NCBI GenBank assembly: GCA_040882465.1
Contig: JBBEBG010000026.1
Coordinates: 108,518 to 172,517 of the forward strand
Length of the DNA stretch: 64,000 bases
Direction: 5' to 3'
Source of the DNA: Gemmatimonadota bacterium
Lineage (GTDB): Bacteria > Gemmatimonadota > Gemmatimonadetes > Longimicrobiales > Gaopeijiaceae
Shown here: in pieces, positions 1 through 9,451 of the stretch
Layout of the letters: each line of letters opens with the position of its first letter
Position numbering within the stretch: position 1 is the first letter of the stretch
The notes under the pieces: model-generated
What the model saw: only the letters and a program-made list of their open reading frames with translations
Databases searched by the model: none
Told to the model about the DNA's origin: nothing
Program-made: the position numbers and the translations under genes

Positions 1-459
1 GCCACCCTCGCGGGAGCCATCCCCGGGGGCATGCCGGCCCTGATCGGGTGGAGCGCGGCGACCGGAGAGGTGACCCTCGGAGCCCTAGTGCTCTTCGGAA
101 TCGGATTCCTCTGGCAGATTCCGCACGTGCTCGCCCTCGCCTGGCTCCTCCGAGAGGACTATGCCCGGGCCGGGTTCCTCATGGCGCCGCCCGCGGATCC
201 CGAAGGAAGGACCATCGGTCGCCACATGATTCTGTATGCTTCCGCCCTCATCCCGGTGAGCCTCCTTCCCACTCCGCTCGGATTGACCGGAACCATTTAC
301 CTCGTCGGTGCGCTGGCACTCGGGGCCATGCTCCTCGGATTCGCGGTCGTCGCGCGCGGGGAGATGTCGCGCCGCGCGGTGCGGAGAGTCTTCCTGGGCT
401 CGCTCGCCTACCAGCCGCTCCTGTTGGCCCTCATGCTCGTAGACACCGTGCGAGGCTGA
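1..459 (+). CDS. ctaB: Heme O synthase (protoheme IX farnesyltransferase), C-terminal part
   Basis: The gene is cut by the window edge, so only the last 152 residues are present and the start lies outside. The product is an integral-membrane UbiA-family prenyltransferase that adds a farnesyl group to heme b to make heme O for terminal oxidases. Visible family features are a Gly/Pro-rich loop reading GAIPGGMPALIGW, the segment FLWQIPHVLALAWLLREDYARAG, and three or four further hydrophobic helices ending in a short cytoplasmic tail. The recognition rests on the WQxPHxxxLAxxxxxDYxxAG signature of CtaB/CyoE. The neighbouring oxidase genes are presumably upstream, outside the window. It runs convergently to the dCMP deaminase gene 19 bp away. 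Confidence 0.9.
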   Translation, partial: ATLAGAIPGGMPALIGWSAATGEVTLGALVLFGIGFLWQIPHVLALAWLLREDYARAGFLMAPPADPEGRTIGRHMILYASALIPVSLLPTPLGLTGTIYLVGALALGAMLLGFAVVARGEMSRRAVRRVFLGSLAYQPLLLALMLVDTVRG

Positions 460-478
460 CGCCGCGGCCCGTGCGTCG

Positions 479-1018
479 TCAGAGGGGCGGGGCTGGTGGG
501 TCACGCCAGGAGTCTCGCCATCGATCGTAGCGGACCGCGACGACCCCGGCCCGCCCGAGGACGGCCAGCCCGTCGGCGTCGCGATACGGCTCCCGGTAAA
601 AGAGGTGCGCCACCCGGGCCTGAACCATGAGCTTCGCGCACATGACGCAGGGCGACGCGGTGACAAAGACTACCTTGTCGTGCAGAAGGCCGGGGGCCTT
701 CACGAGGGCGTTCATCTCCGAGTGGATACACCCGCACGCCCCGGGGATCGGGGAGTCGCAATCGTTCGGAAAGCCCCGCACGTTTCCATTGTACCCGATC
801 GCGACGACGTTTTCGAGCATCGGATCGGTGATCACCGTTCCCACCGAAAGGCGGCGGCAGGTGCTGCGCTTGGCGAGATCCTCCGCCATCCGCATGTACA
901 CTTCGAAGAGGGGCGGCCGGTCGAGACTGTAAGCGGCGACTTCGCTCGCGTCGGCCACCTCGACCATGTTCAACGGATGTGTGTTTTCCGGAACGAGATC
1001 CTTGAAGAGGACCGGCAT
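479..1018 (-). CDS. dCMP/cytidine-type deaminase (ComEB-like)
   Basis: A 179-aa zinc deaminase, most likely converting dCMP to dUMP for thymidylate synthesis. The zinc site is clear: HSEMNAL supplies the His ligand and the catalytic Glu, and SPCVMC supplies the two Cys ligands. The conserved GYNGNVRGFPNDCD segment precedes it, as in deoxycytidylate deaminases. The first about 35 residues are not conserved in this family in my reading, so an internal start is possible. It starts 3 bp after the typA stop and is almost certainly transcribed with it. A tRNA- or riboflavin-type deaminase is less likely because of the CD...CxC arrangement around the Gly/Asn-rich loop. Confidence 0.83.
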   Translation of the reverse strand: MPVLFKDLVPENTHPLNMVEVADASEVAAYSLDRPPLFEVYMRMAEDLAKRSTCRRLSVGTVITDPMLENVVAIGYNGNVRGFPNDCDSPIPGACGCIHSEMNALVKAPGLLHDKVVFVTASPCVMCAKLMVQARVAHLFYREPYRDADGLAVLGRAGVVAVRYDRWRDSWRDPPAPPL

Positions 1019-1021
1019 CGG

Positions 1022-2866
1022 TCACGCCTGTTGCGATGCGGTGGCCCTCAGCGTCTTCTTGCGTGCGTTGGGATCGAGCTGACGCTTCCGGAGCCGTAGC
1101 CCGTCGGGTGTGACCTCGATGAGCTCGTCGTCTTCGATGAACTCGAGCGCGAGCTCCAGAGTGAGGATCCGCGCGGGCTCGAGGCGCACATTTTCGTCCG
1201 AGCCCGACGCCCGCATGTTCGTGAGCTTTTTCTCCTTGCACACGTTCACGTCGAGATCCCCGGGGCGGACGTGTTCGCCCACGATCATTCCGGGATAAAC
1301 CGGGTCTCCGGGTTTCACGAACATCGTCGCGCGCTCCTGGAGACTAAAAAGCGCATAGGGGATCGTCTCCCCCTGGCGGTCGGCCACGAGGACGCCGCGC
1401 CGGCGGCCGGTGATCGGTCCCGCCCAGGGCCCGTACTCGAGGAAGTGGTGGTTCAGGATCCCGAGTCCTCTCGAGTCGGTCAGGAACTCGGAGCGGTAGC
1501 CGAAGAGCCCCCTCGCCGGAATACGAAAACGCAGGCGCGTCGTGGACTCCACGGACGGGCGCATCTCGAGGAGCTCTCCGCGGCGCGGCCCCATCTTCTC
1601 CATGACGATCCCGACCATGGCTTCGGGAACGTCGATGAGGACTTCCTCGTAGGGCTCGAGCCGGTTCCCTGCCGGGTCGCGCTTCGTGATCACCCGTGGG
1701 CGAGAAACCTGAAACTCGTACCCCTCGCGCCGCATCGTTTCCATGAGGATCGAGAGATGGAGCTCGCCACGCCCGGAAACCTGGAAGGTATCGGTCTGGT
1801 CGGTGTCCTCGACCCGGAGGGCGACGTTCCGCTCGAGCTCCCGGAATAGACGCTCACGAACCTGCCGGGTGGTCACGAATTTTCCGGCCCGTCCCGCGAA
1901 GGGGGAGTTGTTCACCGTGAAGTCCACGGAAAGGGTGGGCTCCTCGACCTGGATCCCCAATAGCCGCTCGCGGTGCGCGGGATCGGTGAGCGTCTTCCCG
2001 ATCTCCACCCCCTCGAGGCCGGCGAGCGCGATGATATCCCCCGCGGAAGCTTCCTGTACTTCGATCCTCTCGAGCCCCCGAAAGGCGAAGAGTTTCGATA
2101 CGCGGGCCTCCACGCCTTCTTCGTCCGGGACACGGCCTGGGTCGCCGTAAGGCAGGAGGGCGACCGAGTCTCCGACTCGTACCCTTCCCCCCTCAATGCG
2201 CCCGATCGCGATCCTTCCCAAGTAAGACGAGTGGTCGAGGGTGGAGACGAGCATCTGGAAGGGACGGGAGGCGTCCCCCGACGGAGCGGGGACCGTGTTC
2301 TTGATGGCGTCGAAGAGGGGAACCAGGTCCGTGCCATCTTCGTCCGGCTTCGTCGCGGCCCACCCCTGCAACCCGGAGGCATAGAGGAAAGGAGCGTCGA
2401 GCTGACGGTCCGACGCCTCCAGTTCCATGAAGAGCTCGAGGACTTCGTCGTGCACTTCCTTCGGGCGAGCGGCAGGGCGATCCACCTTGTTGATCACGAC
2501 GACCGGCATCAGCCCCAGCTCGAGTGCCTTGCGCGTCACGAAGCGGGTCTGGGGCATGGGGCCCTCAACGGCGTCCACGAGGATCAGGACTCCGTCCACC
2601 ATCCGGAGAATCCGCTCCACCTCCCCCCCGAAGTCGGCGTGACCCGGGGTATCCACGATGTTGATCTTAAGACCCCGCCAGTAGACTGCTGTGTTCTTGG
2701 AAAGGATGGTGATGCCGCGCTCGCGCTCGAGCGGATTCGAGTCGAGCACGCGCTCCTGCATCGCCTGGTTATCCCGGAAGATTCCCGCCTGGCGGAGCAT
2801 CTTGTCCACGAGAGTCGTCTTCCCGTGGTCCACGTGCGCGATGATCGCGACGTTCCTGATGGACAT
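1022..2866 (-). CDS. typA: Ribosome-associated translational GTPase TypA/BipA
   Basis: A 614-aa elongation-factor-like GTPase that binds the 70S ribosome and supports ribosome assembly and stress adaptation. The N-terminus carries G1 [10 protein letters not shown], the switch region RERGITI, G3 [11 protein letters not shown], and G4 [10 protein letters not shown], followed by the beta-barrel domain II, two EF-G-like alpha/beta domains and the TypA-specific C-terminal domain ([17 protein letters not shown], near residue 460, then [15 protein letters not shown]). Length is that expected for the family. The ATG start is preceded by AAGGGCCGG. It heads a two-gene operon with the deaminase gene; the upstream receptor gene is separated by a strong hairpin. 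Confidence 0.96.
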   Translation of the reverse strand: MSIRNVAIIAHVDHGKTTLVDKMLRQAGIFRDNQAMQERVLDSNPLERERGITILSKNTAVYWRGLKINIVDTPGHADFGGEVERILRMVDGVLILVDAVEGPMPQTRFVTRKALELGLMPVVVINKVDRPAARPKEVHDEVLELFMELEASDRQLDAPFLYASGLQGWAATKPDEDGTDLVPLFDAIKNTVPAPSGDASRPFQMLVSTLDHSSYLGRIAIGRIEGGRVRVGDSVALLPYGDPGRVPDEEGVEARVSKLFAFRGLERIEVQEASAGDIIALAGLEGVEIGKTLTDPAHRERLLGIQVEEPTLSVDFTVNNSPFAGRAGKFVTTRQVRERLFRELERNVALRVEDTDQTDTFQVSGRGELHLSILMETMRREGYEFQVSRPRVITKRDPAGNRLEPYEEVLIDVPEAMVGIVMEKMGPRRGELLEMRPSVESTTRLRFRIPARGLFGYRSEFLTDSRGLGILNHHFLEYGPWAGPITGRRRGVLVADRQGETIPYALFSLQERATMFVKPGDPVYPGMIVGEHVRPGDLDVNVCKEKKLTNMRASGSDENVRLEPARILTLELALEFIEDDELIEVTPDGLRLRKRQLDPNARKKTLRATASQQA

Positions 2867-3061
2867 ATTCCGGCCCTTCGACCCCCGAATGTGCGCGCCG
2901 AAGTCGGACTCACCGGATCGGCGCCGCCCTCCGCGCGGTTGCGTGGGGCGTAGCCCTTAATTTTAGCCGCTTCCGTCCTGTCGCGGCAGGGAGTAACGGG
3001 AGAGTGGACAGCCGGGTTTCGTTCGGCTCCGGCTTGGGAACCCTGGAGTCGGAAATGAATC

Positions 3062-3092
3062 GGGGGTGTGGGGGCGGGGGCCCCACACCCCC
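3062..3092 (-). terminator. GC-rich hairpin after the TonB receptor gene
   Basis: A perfect 12-bp inverted repeat, GGGGGTGTGGGG pairing with CCCCACACCCCC across a 7-nt loop, lies 50 bp past the stop of the receptor gene and before typA. There is only a weak T-rich stretch (ATTCATTT) after it on the minus strand, so it may need Rho or act as an mRNA 3' end stabiliser. Confidence 0.6.
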
Positions 3093-3143
3093 GTCGTTCC
3101 TCGACTCTCCCTCCGAAGGGCGCTCCGTTAGTTGCCACTTCCC

Positions 3144-5321
3144 CTAGTTGCCGCCTCCCCACTTCGCGGTGAGACCGACCTGAAGCGAGCGGTCTGGACC
3201 GGGTTCGTAAAAGCGGCTCCCGAAGGCGTTCACGGCGACCGACGCAATGTAGTCCTTGTCGGCCACATTGATGACCGCGACCCAGGGCGAGAGGCTCAGG
3301 TTCCCGACCACCAGGTCGGACACCCCCGCGCGGAGGTCCACGATCATGTAAGACGGAGCGGACGCGGTGTTCAGGTCGTTCGCCACGACCTCGTCCGAAT
3401 AGGTCCACGCGGCATCGACCCAGAATGGATCCGGGCTCACCCGAGTGACCGCCTGAAGCCTCTGCGGAGCGACTCCCGGAATTTGGTTGCCGGCGAGATT
3501 CTCGTCGCCCAACTCGTAGGCGCGGAATCGGGCGTTGGTGTAGCTGTAGGTGACATTCTGGCGGAAGACACCGTCGGCGCTCGCGAAGGCGAGACTCGCC
3601 TCCACGCCCCGGTGGCGCGAGCGTCCCGCATTGCGGAAGAATGTCACGCCGGGGGAGCCTTCGACCTCGAAGGGCACGAGCTCGTTTCGCAGATCCGTCT
3701 GATAGGTCGTGACCTCGAAGGTCGCCGAGTTGCCGATCGCGCCCCGGAGCCCCGCTTCGTAGGACTCACCCTTCATGGGATCGAGATCGGGATTGAATCC
3801 TCCCGCCGCGTCGGGCCGGTTCGCGAGCTCCGTGGTCGTCGGCGTTTCGAATACCGTCCCGATGGATCCGAAGAATGTGAGGGAGGGTCCGGCGGGAACG
3901 CTGACGCCGATGGAGGGGCTGATGGCGTCGAGGGTGCGGCTTCCGGAGTCGTCGGGGTTCTCCGGTGTCACCGGGACCCGGTCCGTCGCGGTGAACTCCT
4001 GGCGGTCGTAGCGGAGGCCGGCGAGCGCAACCGCGCCTCCGGGGAGCTCAAGCGTGCCCTGGATGAAGGCGCCGATGCTCGAGACCTCCTCTGCCTGATC
4101 GAGGTAGGGCTCGTCCAAGGGGAGTCCGGACTGGAACTCCACTACGACCTCCGAGCGGTCGTCGTCCTGGAGGTCGTACTCGACGCCCCCACGCCAACGC
4201 AGGTCGCCGAGCGCGCTCGCGATCGTGCTTCCGAGTTGCGCGCGCACGCCTCCGCCGTTCCGCGAAAGATCGATGATGTCGCTCGGAATCGGGTTGTTGA
4301 TCGTCCGGTGGACGCCGTAAAGGGAAAAGTCTCCCTCCAGCGCGGCTCCGAGCGGCCCCTGCCAGCGGAGGCCTACCTGCTGCTGTTTCAGCGTCTTCCC
4401 CGTGCGAAACCGAAGATAGGTATCGGCGATTTCGCGGAAGACCTCCGGCGCGAAGTTCCCCGCTTTCGAACCCGCGCTCTCGGCGTCCAGATCCACCAGG
4501 TTCGCCGTCAGGCTGAGCTCTCCGCCCGCCATGCCTCGAGAAAGCTGGGCATTCAGGCCGAAGCGCTCGGAACTGCCGTACGACGTGCCGAGGGTATCCA
4601 CGCGCGGAGACGCCGGGGCGATATTCCGGTAACCGTCCCAGGTCTGGCCCGAGATCGCGAAGATGTACCCGGTGCCGTTCACCGTTCCGGATGCCGTGAG
4701 TTGGCCGCGGTAAAGACCATCGCTCCCGGTCACCCCCGTCACCTCGAGATTGTAGGGTGTCAGGGCCGGACCCCTCGTCGTGAAGGAGAGGACTCCGCCG
4801 GAGGCGTTCCCGAAGAGGGCGGAGGCGGGGCCCCGAATTACCTCGACACGTTCCAGCGATCCAACGTCGAGGTGGTCCAAGCTGCTCTGGCCGTCCGGAA
4901 GTGTCGCCGGGATCCCATCCACGATGACGCGAATTCCGCGGAGGCCGAACTGCGCCCGCGCCCCGAATCCGCGGATCGCCACACGTTCACCGACCGCGGG
5001 ATTGTACCGGTTCTGCACCTGGACGCCGGGGAGCCCGTAAAGCGCCTGATCGAGGAAGAATCCGCTGCGCCCCCGCTGGAGGTCCTCCCCGCTCAAGGTC
5101 GCGATCGCGAGCGGAGAGGCGGTTTCGAGCAGAGGGGTCCGGAGTACCGACACCTCGACGGGAGCGAGCGGAATGGTGTCTGCGGGAGCAATCTGCAGTG
5201 CGGCGGCCGGCGCGGCGCCGAGGAGCCAGAGCGAGAGCGCCGCGGAAACGGGACCTGAAACGGCTCTCGGAACTCTCACGAGGGACCGCGGGTGGCAAAA
5301 CGAACGTTGCATCTCGAACAT
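3144..5321 (-). CDS. TonB-dependent outer-membrane receptor
   Basis: A 725-aa outer-membrane transporter. A signal peptide (basic start, then LSLWLLGAAPAAA) precedes the plug domain: VEVSVLRTPLLETASPLAIATLSGEDL, GVQVQNRYNP.., VAIRGFGARAQFG, GIRVIVDGIP, and LERVEVIRGPASALFGNASGGVL, all characteristic of TonB plugs. The remainder is a 22-strand-type barrel with strands such as ESYEAGLRGAIGN and the terminal strand ending in LTAKWGGGN. The overall pattern (RGFGAR.QFG, DG.PAT.PDGQS) resembles siderophore or cofactor receptors of the FecA type. The substrate cannot be assigned: no transport partner or Fur-like box was recognised nearby. It is monocistronic between two intergenic gaps. Confidence 0.9.
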   Translation of the reverse strand: MFEMQRSFCHPRSLVRVPRAVSGPVSAALSLWLLGAAPAAALQIAPADTIPLAPVEVSVLRTPLLETASPLAIATLSGEDLQRGRSGFFLDQALYGLPGVQVQNRYNPAVGERVAIRGFGARAQFGLRGIRVIVDGIPATLPDGQSSLDHLDVGSLERVEVIRGPASALFGNASGGVLSFTTRGPALTPYNLEVTGVTGSDGLYRGQLTASGTVNGTGYIFAISGQTWDGYRNIAPASPRVDTLGTSYGSSERFGLNAQLSRGMAGGELSLTANLVDLDAESAGSKAGNFAPEVFREIADTYLRFRTGKTLKQQQVGLRWQGPLGAALEGDFSLYGVHRTINNPIPSDIIDLSRNGGGVRAQLGSTIASALGDLRWRGGVEYDLQDDDRSEVVVEFQSGLPLDEPYLDQAEEVSSIGAFIQGTLELPGGAVALAGLRYDRQEFTATDRVPVTPENPDDSGSRTLDAISPSIGVSVPAGPSLTFFGSIGTVFETPTTTELANRPDAAGGFNPDLDPMKGESYEAGLRGAIGNSATFEVTTYQTDLRNELVPFEVEGSPGVTFFRNAGRSRHRGVEASLAFASADGVFRQNVTYSYTNARFRAYELGDENLAGNQIPGVAPQRLQAVTRVSPDPFWVDAAWTYSDEVVANDLNTASAPSYMIVDLRAGVSDLVVGNLSLSPWVAVINVADKDYIASVAVNAFGSRFYEPGPDRSLQVGLTAKWGGGN

Positions 5322-5499
5322 AGGTGCCTCGTCTTGAGAGAAAGCATCGGTCCGTCCGACCCGCGGAGCGCGGTCGGCGAACCGTTCTTCCAGTCTTCCA
5401 ACGTCCGGCCTCTCGAAGGGGATCGAGGCGGACTACGCACCGTTAAAAGAATCGGGAGGGGTTCAACTGTCCAGAGATTCCCGGAGCGGAAGGGCGGTC
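5322..5499. other. Divergent intergenic region (receptor / Nudix regulator)
   Basis: A 178-bp gap between the divergently transcribed receptor and regulator genes. I found no palindrome matching the nadA-leader element and no riboswitch-like motif. The SD-like GGAAGGGCGG before the GTG start of the regulator is the only clear signal. Confidence 0.4.
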
Positions 5500-6504
5500 G
5501 TGGCGGAATTCGGGGGATCCAATCCCCCGATCAGGGTGGGGTTGACCGCGGTGATCGTCGCCGTCACCAAGGAGAGCCCTCGCATCTTGACGCTATCCGG
5601 CATGGTGCCGGCCGGGAGCCCTGTGGAAGGCGCCAATCCGGAGCCTGCACCTGATTTCCTTCCCTACGGCCCGCTCGACCCGGCGGGCGACCGAACGCTG
5701 GAGCTGACGCTGCGGGGGTGGGTGCGCGAGCAAACCGGGCTCGAAATCGGCTACGCCGAGCAGCTTTATACGTTCGGGGACCGTGACCGGGTCGGGAGAG
5801 GCCGTTCCGCCGGGCCGAGAGTTATCTCCGTCGCGTACCTCGCGCTGATGCGGGAGGCGCGCCCATCCGGGTCGTCGCGGGCGCGTTGGCGCGACTGTTA
5901 CGCTTATTTCCCCTGGGAAGATCGGCGCGCCGGCGCACACCCAGTGATCTCCGATGTCATCGCGCCGGCACTCCAAGCCTGGATGCGCGCCGTGCCGAAG
6001 GGTCCGCGGCAAGAAGAACGGCGACAGCGGGCCGGGATCGCCTTTGGGCTGGAGGGGTCGGGGTGGGACGGAGACCGCGTTTTGGAGCGTTACGAGCTTC
6101 TTTACGAGATCGGGCTGGTCGCCGAATCGGGGAGGGTTCGGCCTCACGAGAAGCACGACATCGCCACCGAGTCGCTCGGCCGGGCCATGGGGCTCGATCA
6201 TCGCCGCATCCTGGCCACGGGGCTCGGGCGCATTCGGGGCAAGCTTCGTTATCGTCCTGTCGTTTTCGAGCTCCTTCCCGACACCTTCACCCTTCTCCGC
6301 CTCCAGCTCGTGGTCGAAGCTCTTTCGGGAATCCGGTTACACAAGCAGAACTTTCGCCGGCTCGTGGAGAGCGGGGGTCTCGTCGAGGGAACGAGAAGAT
6401 TCGACCAGAAGACGGGAGGGAGGCCCGCCGAGCTCTTCCGATTCCGCCGGGAAGTTTTGAAGGAGCGCCGGGCGCCGGGGATGCGGCTCCCAGGAGGGCG
6501 TTGA
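5500..6504 (+). CDS. NrtR/NadQ-type Nudix-domain repressor of NAD synthesis
   Basis: A 334-aa protein with an N-terminal Nudix (ADP-ribose pyrophosphatase-like) fold and a C-terminal winged helix-turn-helix. The Nudix-box region reads LRGWVREQTGLEIG, followed by EQLYTFGD and ISVAYLALM; the REQTG form, lacking the second metal-binding Glu pair of catalytic Nudix enzymes, is typical of NAD-sensing regulators rather than hydrolases. The C-terminus (LHKQNFRRLVESGGLVEGT..., GRPAELFRFR) matches the DNA-binding part of this group. It is about 100 residues longer than classical NrtR because of a central insert (about residues 125-230), which points to the longer NadQ-like subgroup. Start: GTG with SD GGAAGGGCGG. 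It immediately precedes nadA-nadB, its probable targets. Assignment of subgroup is inference. Confidence 0.82.
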   Translation: MAEFGGSNPPIRVGLTAVIVAVTKESPRILTLSGMVPAGSPVEGANPEPAPDFLPYGPLDPAGDRTLELTLRGWVREQTGLEIGYAEQLYTFGDRDRVGRGRSAGPRVISVAYLALMREARPSGSSRARWRDCYAYFPWEDRRAGAHPVISDVIAPALQAWMRAVPKGPRQEERRQRAGIAFGLEGSGWDGDRVLERYELLYEIGLVAESGRVRPHEKHDIATESLGRAMGLDHRRILATGLGRIRGKLRYRPVVFELLPDTFTLLRLQLVVEALSGIRLHKQNFRRLVESGGLVEGTRRFDQKTGGRPAELFRFRREVLKERRAPGMRLPGGR

Positions 6505-6567
6505 GGGACTAACAGGGCGCCGCGACAGGAGGCGCGAAGGCCCCCCCCCGATCCTCGGTTTTCCTTG

Positions 6568-6596
6568 TTGACGAACCTCCCAATGTCCGGTAGGGT
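6568..6596 (+). promoter_or_regulatory. Candidate sigma70 promoter of nadAB
   Basis: TTGACG (6568-6573), 17-bp spacer, TAGGGT (6591-6596). Initiation would fall near 6603, giving a leader of about 55 nt that contains the palindrome at 6629-6647. Confidence 0.55.
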
Positions 6597-6628
6597 AACA
6601 GAAATGTGGCGGTTTTTTTTCGCCCTGA

Positions 6629-6647
6629 TATGCTCACACTGAGTATA
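6629..6647. promoter_or_regulatory. Palindromic operator candidate in nadA leader
   Basis: TATGCTCA-CAC-TGAGTATA: two 8-bp arms with one mismatch around a 3-bp centre, located between the putative transcription start and the nadA ATG at 6659. Its symmetry, position and the adjacent Nudix-type regulator make it the probable binding site of that regulator, which would block elongation or initiation when NAD is sufficient. Binding itself is inference. Confidence 0.7.
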
Positions 6648-6658
6648 AGAGAGCCGAG

Positions 6659-7696
6659 ATGCCAGCTAGTGCCTCCACAACGGTTGCCGAGCCGCTCGAG
6701 TACACGCCGGAAATCGCGCGAGCGACCGCGGAGCTCTATTCGCGTTTGCGAGGAGTCATTCCCGAAGTCGAATGGCCTTTTCACGCGCCCTACATCCACC
6801 GGATCGAGCAGCTCAAGATAGAGCGGAACGCGGTCATCCTCGCGCACAACTACCAGACGACGGAGATCTTCCACGGGGTCGCGGACTATCGGGGTGACTC
6901 GCTCGGGCTGGCGCAGGAGGGGGCCAGGACCGACGCTGACGTGATCGTCCTCTGCGGCGTCCACTTCATGGCCGAGACCGCGAAGATCCTGAGCCCGGAA
7001 AAAACGGTGCTCATTCCGGACCTCCGCGCCGGCTGCTCGCTCGCCGAGTCCATCACCGGCGCGGACGTCCGCCGGATGCGGGCCCGGCACCCCGGCGCGC
7101 CCGTCGTGAGTTACGTGAACACATCGGCCGACGTGAAGGCCGAGAGCGATATCTGCTGCACTTCTTCGAACGCCGTGAAGGTCGTCGAATCCCTCGGGGC
7201 CAAAAAAGTCATCTTCCTCCCCGACGAATACCTGGCGAGTTACGTGGCCAGCCAGACGAAGGTCGAGATCATCCCGTGGGACGGTCGTTGTGAGGTACAC
7301 GAGCGCTTCACGGCGGACGAAGTCCGGAGATATCGGCGCGCCACGCCGGACCTCGTCGTTCTCGCGCACCCGGAGTGCCCGCCCGACGTCCTGGCCGAAG
7401 CCGATTACGTGGGCTCGACCTCGGGGATGGCCCGTTTCGTCCAGGAGAAGAAGCCGGTGCGGGTCGCGATGATCACGGAGTGCTCCATGAGCGACAACGT
7501 CGCGGCGGAGAACCCGGACGTCGAGTTCATCCGACCATGCAACCTTTGCCCGCACATGAAGCGGATCACCCTTCCCCGGATTCTCAGGTCCCTGGAGACC
7601 CTCGAGCACCGTGTGGAGGTGGACTCCGGAGTCGCCCAGCGCGCTCGCCGGGCCGTTGAAGCGATGCTGGCCGTCGGCCGGGGAAGCGGGGGATGA
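6659..7696 (+). CDS. nadA: Quinolinate synthase
   Basis: A 345-aa [4Fe-4S] enzyme that condenses iminoaspartate with dihydroxyacetone phosphate to quinolinate, the second step of de novo NAD synthesis in the cytoplasm. The three cluster cysteines are recognisable in RAGCSLAES (about residue 126), HPECPPDV (about 240) and [11 protein letters not shown] (near 300). Substrate-binding segments include [33 protein letters not shown] and [10 protein letters not shown]. Start: ATG 12 bp after the palindrome, with only a weak purine-rich SD. It overlaps nadB by ATGA. nadC is not present in the window, so the pathway is completed elsewhere. Confidence 0.97.
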   Translation: MPASASTTVAEPLEYTPEIARATAELYSRLRGVIPEVEWPFHAPYIHRIEQLKIERNAVILAHNYQTTEIFHGVADYRGDSLGLAQEGARTDADVIVLCGVHFMAETAKILSPEKTVLIPDLRAGCSLAESITGADVRRMRARHPGAPVVSYVNTSADVKAESDICCTSSNAVKVVESLGAKKVIFLPDEYLASYVASQTKVEIIPWDGRCEVHERFTADEVRRYRRATPDLVVLAHPECPPDVLAEADYVGSTSGMARFVQEKKPVRVAMITECSMSDNVAAENPDVEFIRPCNLCPHMKRITLPRILRSLETLEHRVEVDSGVAQRARRAVEAMLAVGRGSGG

Positions 7697-9372
7697 GCGA
7701 AGCCCCGCAAGGGGACCCCGACCCAGCTCCCCGTCACGCTCCACGGCCCCGCGCAGTGGACGTCCTCGTGGTGGGCTCGGGAGTCGCCGGCCTCTCCGCC
7801 GCGCTGGAGCTCGGCCGCCACCCTCTTCGCCCTAAAACGCTGGTCGCGACTCGCGGAACGCTCGGGGGCCACGGCGCCTCCCCCCTGGCGCAGGGCGGAG
7901 TCGCCGTGGCCTTCGATCCCACGGACTCTCCCGAGCTGCACGCGGACGACACTCGCGCGGCGGGTGCCGGCCTCGCGCGTCCCGAGCTCGTAGAGATTCT
8001 GACGCGTGACGGTCCCGACCGGGTTCGGGAGCTCATCCGTATCGGCACCGCCTTCGACCGGGGACCGTCCGGACGCCTCGCCCTCGGACTCGAAGCCGCG
8101 CATTCTCGCCGACGAATCCTCCACGCACGCGGAGACCGCACCGGAGCCGAGGTCACCCGTGCGCTCCGCGAGGCGGTACAAGGCTCCGCCGCGATCGAGG
8201 TCGCCGAGCACGTGGAGGTGCTCGAGCTCCTCGTGCGGAACGGAAGGGTCGAGGGTGTTCTCGCCCGCGACGGCGCCGGCGATCTCGTCCGCATTGAGGC
8301 CGCCGCGGTCCTCCTCGCCACGGGGGGTGCCGGGCGGGCTTATCTCAAGACGACCTCGCCCCCGGGGTTGAACGGGGATGGCCTTGCGATGGCCGCGTTC
8401 GCCGGCGCGCGTCTCATGGACCTCGAGTTCGTGCAGTTCCACCCCACCGCCCTCAACGTGCATGCGGACCCTCTTCCCCTCATGACCGAGGCGCTCCGAG
8501 GTGCCGGGGCCCGCCTCGTGGATCAACACGGGGAACCCGTGCTGGATCCCGACGAAGGCGACGAGCTGGCCTCGCGCGACAAGGTGGCGAGGGCCCTCTG
8601 GGCCCGGATTCGGGAGGGAATCCCCGTATTCCTGGACTGCCGGAAGGCGCTCGGGGGAAAGGGGGCCGAAGCCTTTCCGGGAGTCTACGCCCTCTGCCGG
8701 TCACACGGAGTGAATCCCGACTCCGAGTTGGTCCCCGTGACACCCGCCGCTCACTACCACATGGGAGGGATCGCGGTGGACGAGGACGGGAGAAGCTCCC
8801 TTCGCGGGCTCTGGGCCGCCGGAGAGGTGTCGGCCTCCGGGGTCCACGGCGCGAATCGGCTGGCGAGCAACTCCCTGCTCGAGGGACTCGTGTTCGGTCC
8901 CCGCGCCGCCCGCTCCATGGCGCGCGCCATCGCCCAATCCTTCGGGCCCCAGGGGACCCGCTCGGACCCACGGATCAACGGTTCGATGGGCACCTTCGAC
9001 GCGCCTCCCCTCGCACCTGAGGCCGTCCTTCGGGTCCGCACGATCCTCTGGGAACAAGTCGGCGTCATTCGAAGCGCGGCGGGCCTCGAGAGCGCGCTGG
9101 CCGAGCTGGACGCGCTCGAAGAGAAGCTGCGGCGCCTTTCGACTCCACCTGTTCGTCCCTTACTTCTCGTGGCACGACTGATCACCCGCACGGCGCTCTT
9201 GAGGACCGAGAGCCGCGGCTGCCACTTCCGCACCGACTTCCCGGAACCGGACCCGGGCGCCCCTCGGCACAGCCAGGTGGAGGTCGGGCCCGACGGCCTC
9301 GCGATCCGCGCCTTTCTCGCGGAAGCTCCGACCGAACCCGCCCCACCCGCGGAAGTCTCCTCACCCGCTTAG
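7693..9372 (+). CDS. nadB: L-aspartate oxidase
   Basis: A 559-aa FAD-dependent flavoprotein that oxidises L-aspartate to iminoaspartate, feeding NadA. An extra proline-rich N-terminal segment (about 18 residues) precedes the FAD dinucleotide-binding motif [18 protein letters not shown]. Other family features are [17 protein letters not shown], the arginine-containing [55 protein letters not shown] and the Arg/Ser-rich [20 protein letters not shown]. The C-terminal helical domain ends in [14 protein letters not shown], also typical of NadB. The ATGA overlap with nadA implies translational coupling, and NadA and NadB hand on unstable iminoaspartate. Confidence 0.96.
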   Translation: MSEAPQGDPDPAPRHAPRPRAVDVLVVGSGVAGLSAALELGRHPLRPKTLVATRGTLGGHGASPLAQGGVAVAFDPTDSPELHADDTRAAGAGLARPELVEILTRDGPDRVRELIRIGTAFDRGPSGRLALGLEAAHSRRRILHARGDRTGAEVTRALREAVQGSAAIEVAEHVEVLELLVRNGRVEGVLARDGAGDLVRIEAAAVLLATGGAGRAYLKTTSPPGLNGDGLAMAAFAGARLMDLEFVQFHPTALNVHADPLPLMTEALRGAGARLVDQHGEPVLDPDEGDELASRDKVARALWARIREGIPVFLDCRKALGGKGAEAFPGVYALCRSHGVNPDSELVPVTPAAHYHMGGIAVDEDGRSSLRGLWAAGEVSASGVHGANRLASNSLLEGLVFGPRAARSMARAIAQSFGPQGTRSDPRINGSMGTFDAPPLAPEAVLRVRTILWEQVGVIRSAAGLESALAELDALEEKLRRLSTPPVRPLLLVARLITRTALLRTESRGCHFRTDFPEPDPGAPRHSQVEVGPDGLAIRAFLAEAPTEPAPPAEVSSPA

Positions 9373-9380
9373 GGCGAGCG

Positions 9381-9412
9381 ACGGAGAAGGAGGATTCCTC
9401 TCCTTTCTCCCC
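9381..9412 (+). terminator. Weak hairpin after nadB
   Basis: GGAGAAGGAG pairs, with one bulge, with CTCCTTTCTCC a few bases past the nadB stop. There is no clear T-tract, so this is a candidate only. Confidence 0.3.
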
Positions 9413-9451
9413 GACTATCCGGGTGGAGTGGGTTTCCGGAGCGGGTCTCGA

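Noticed and set aside
3132-5258. Plus-strand 708-aa open frame antisense to the TonB receptor
   Set aside because: The minus frame is a full, recognisable receptor; the plus frame has no domain and is the typical shadow of a high-GC gene.
6611-6620. T-tract before nadA as a terminator
   Set aside because: GGTTTTTTTT has no preceding stem; it lies in the leader between promoter and palindrome.
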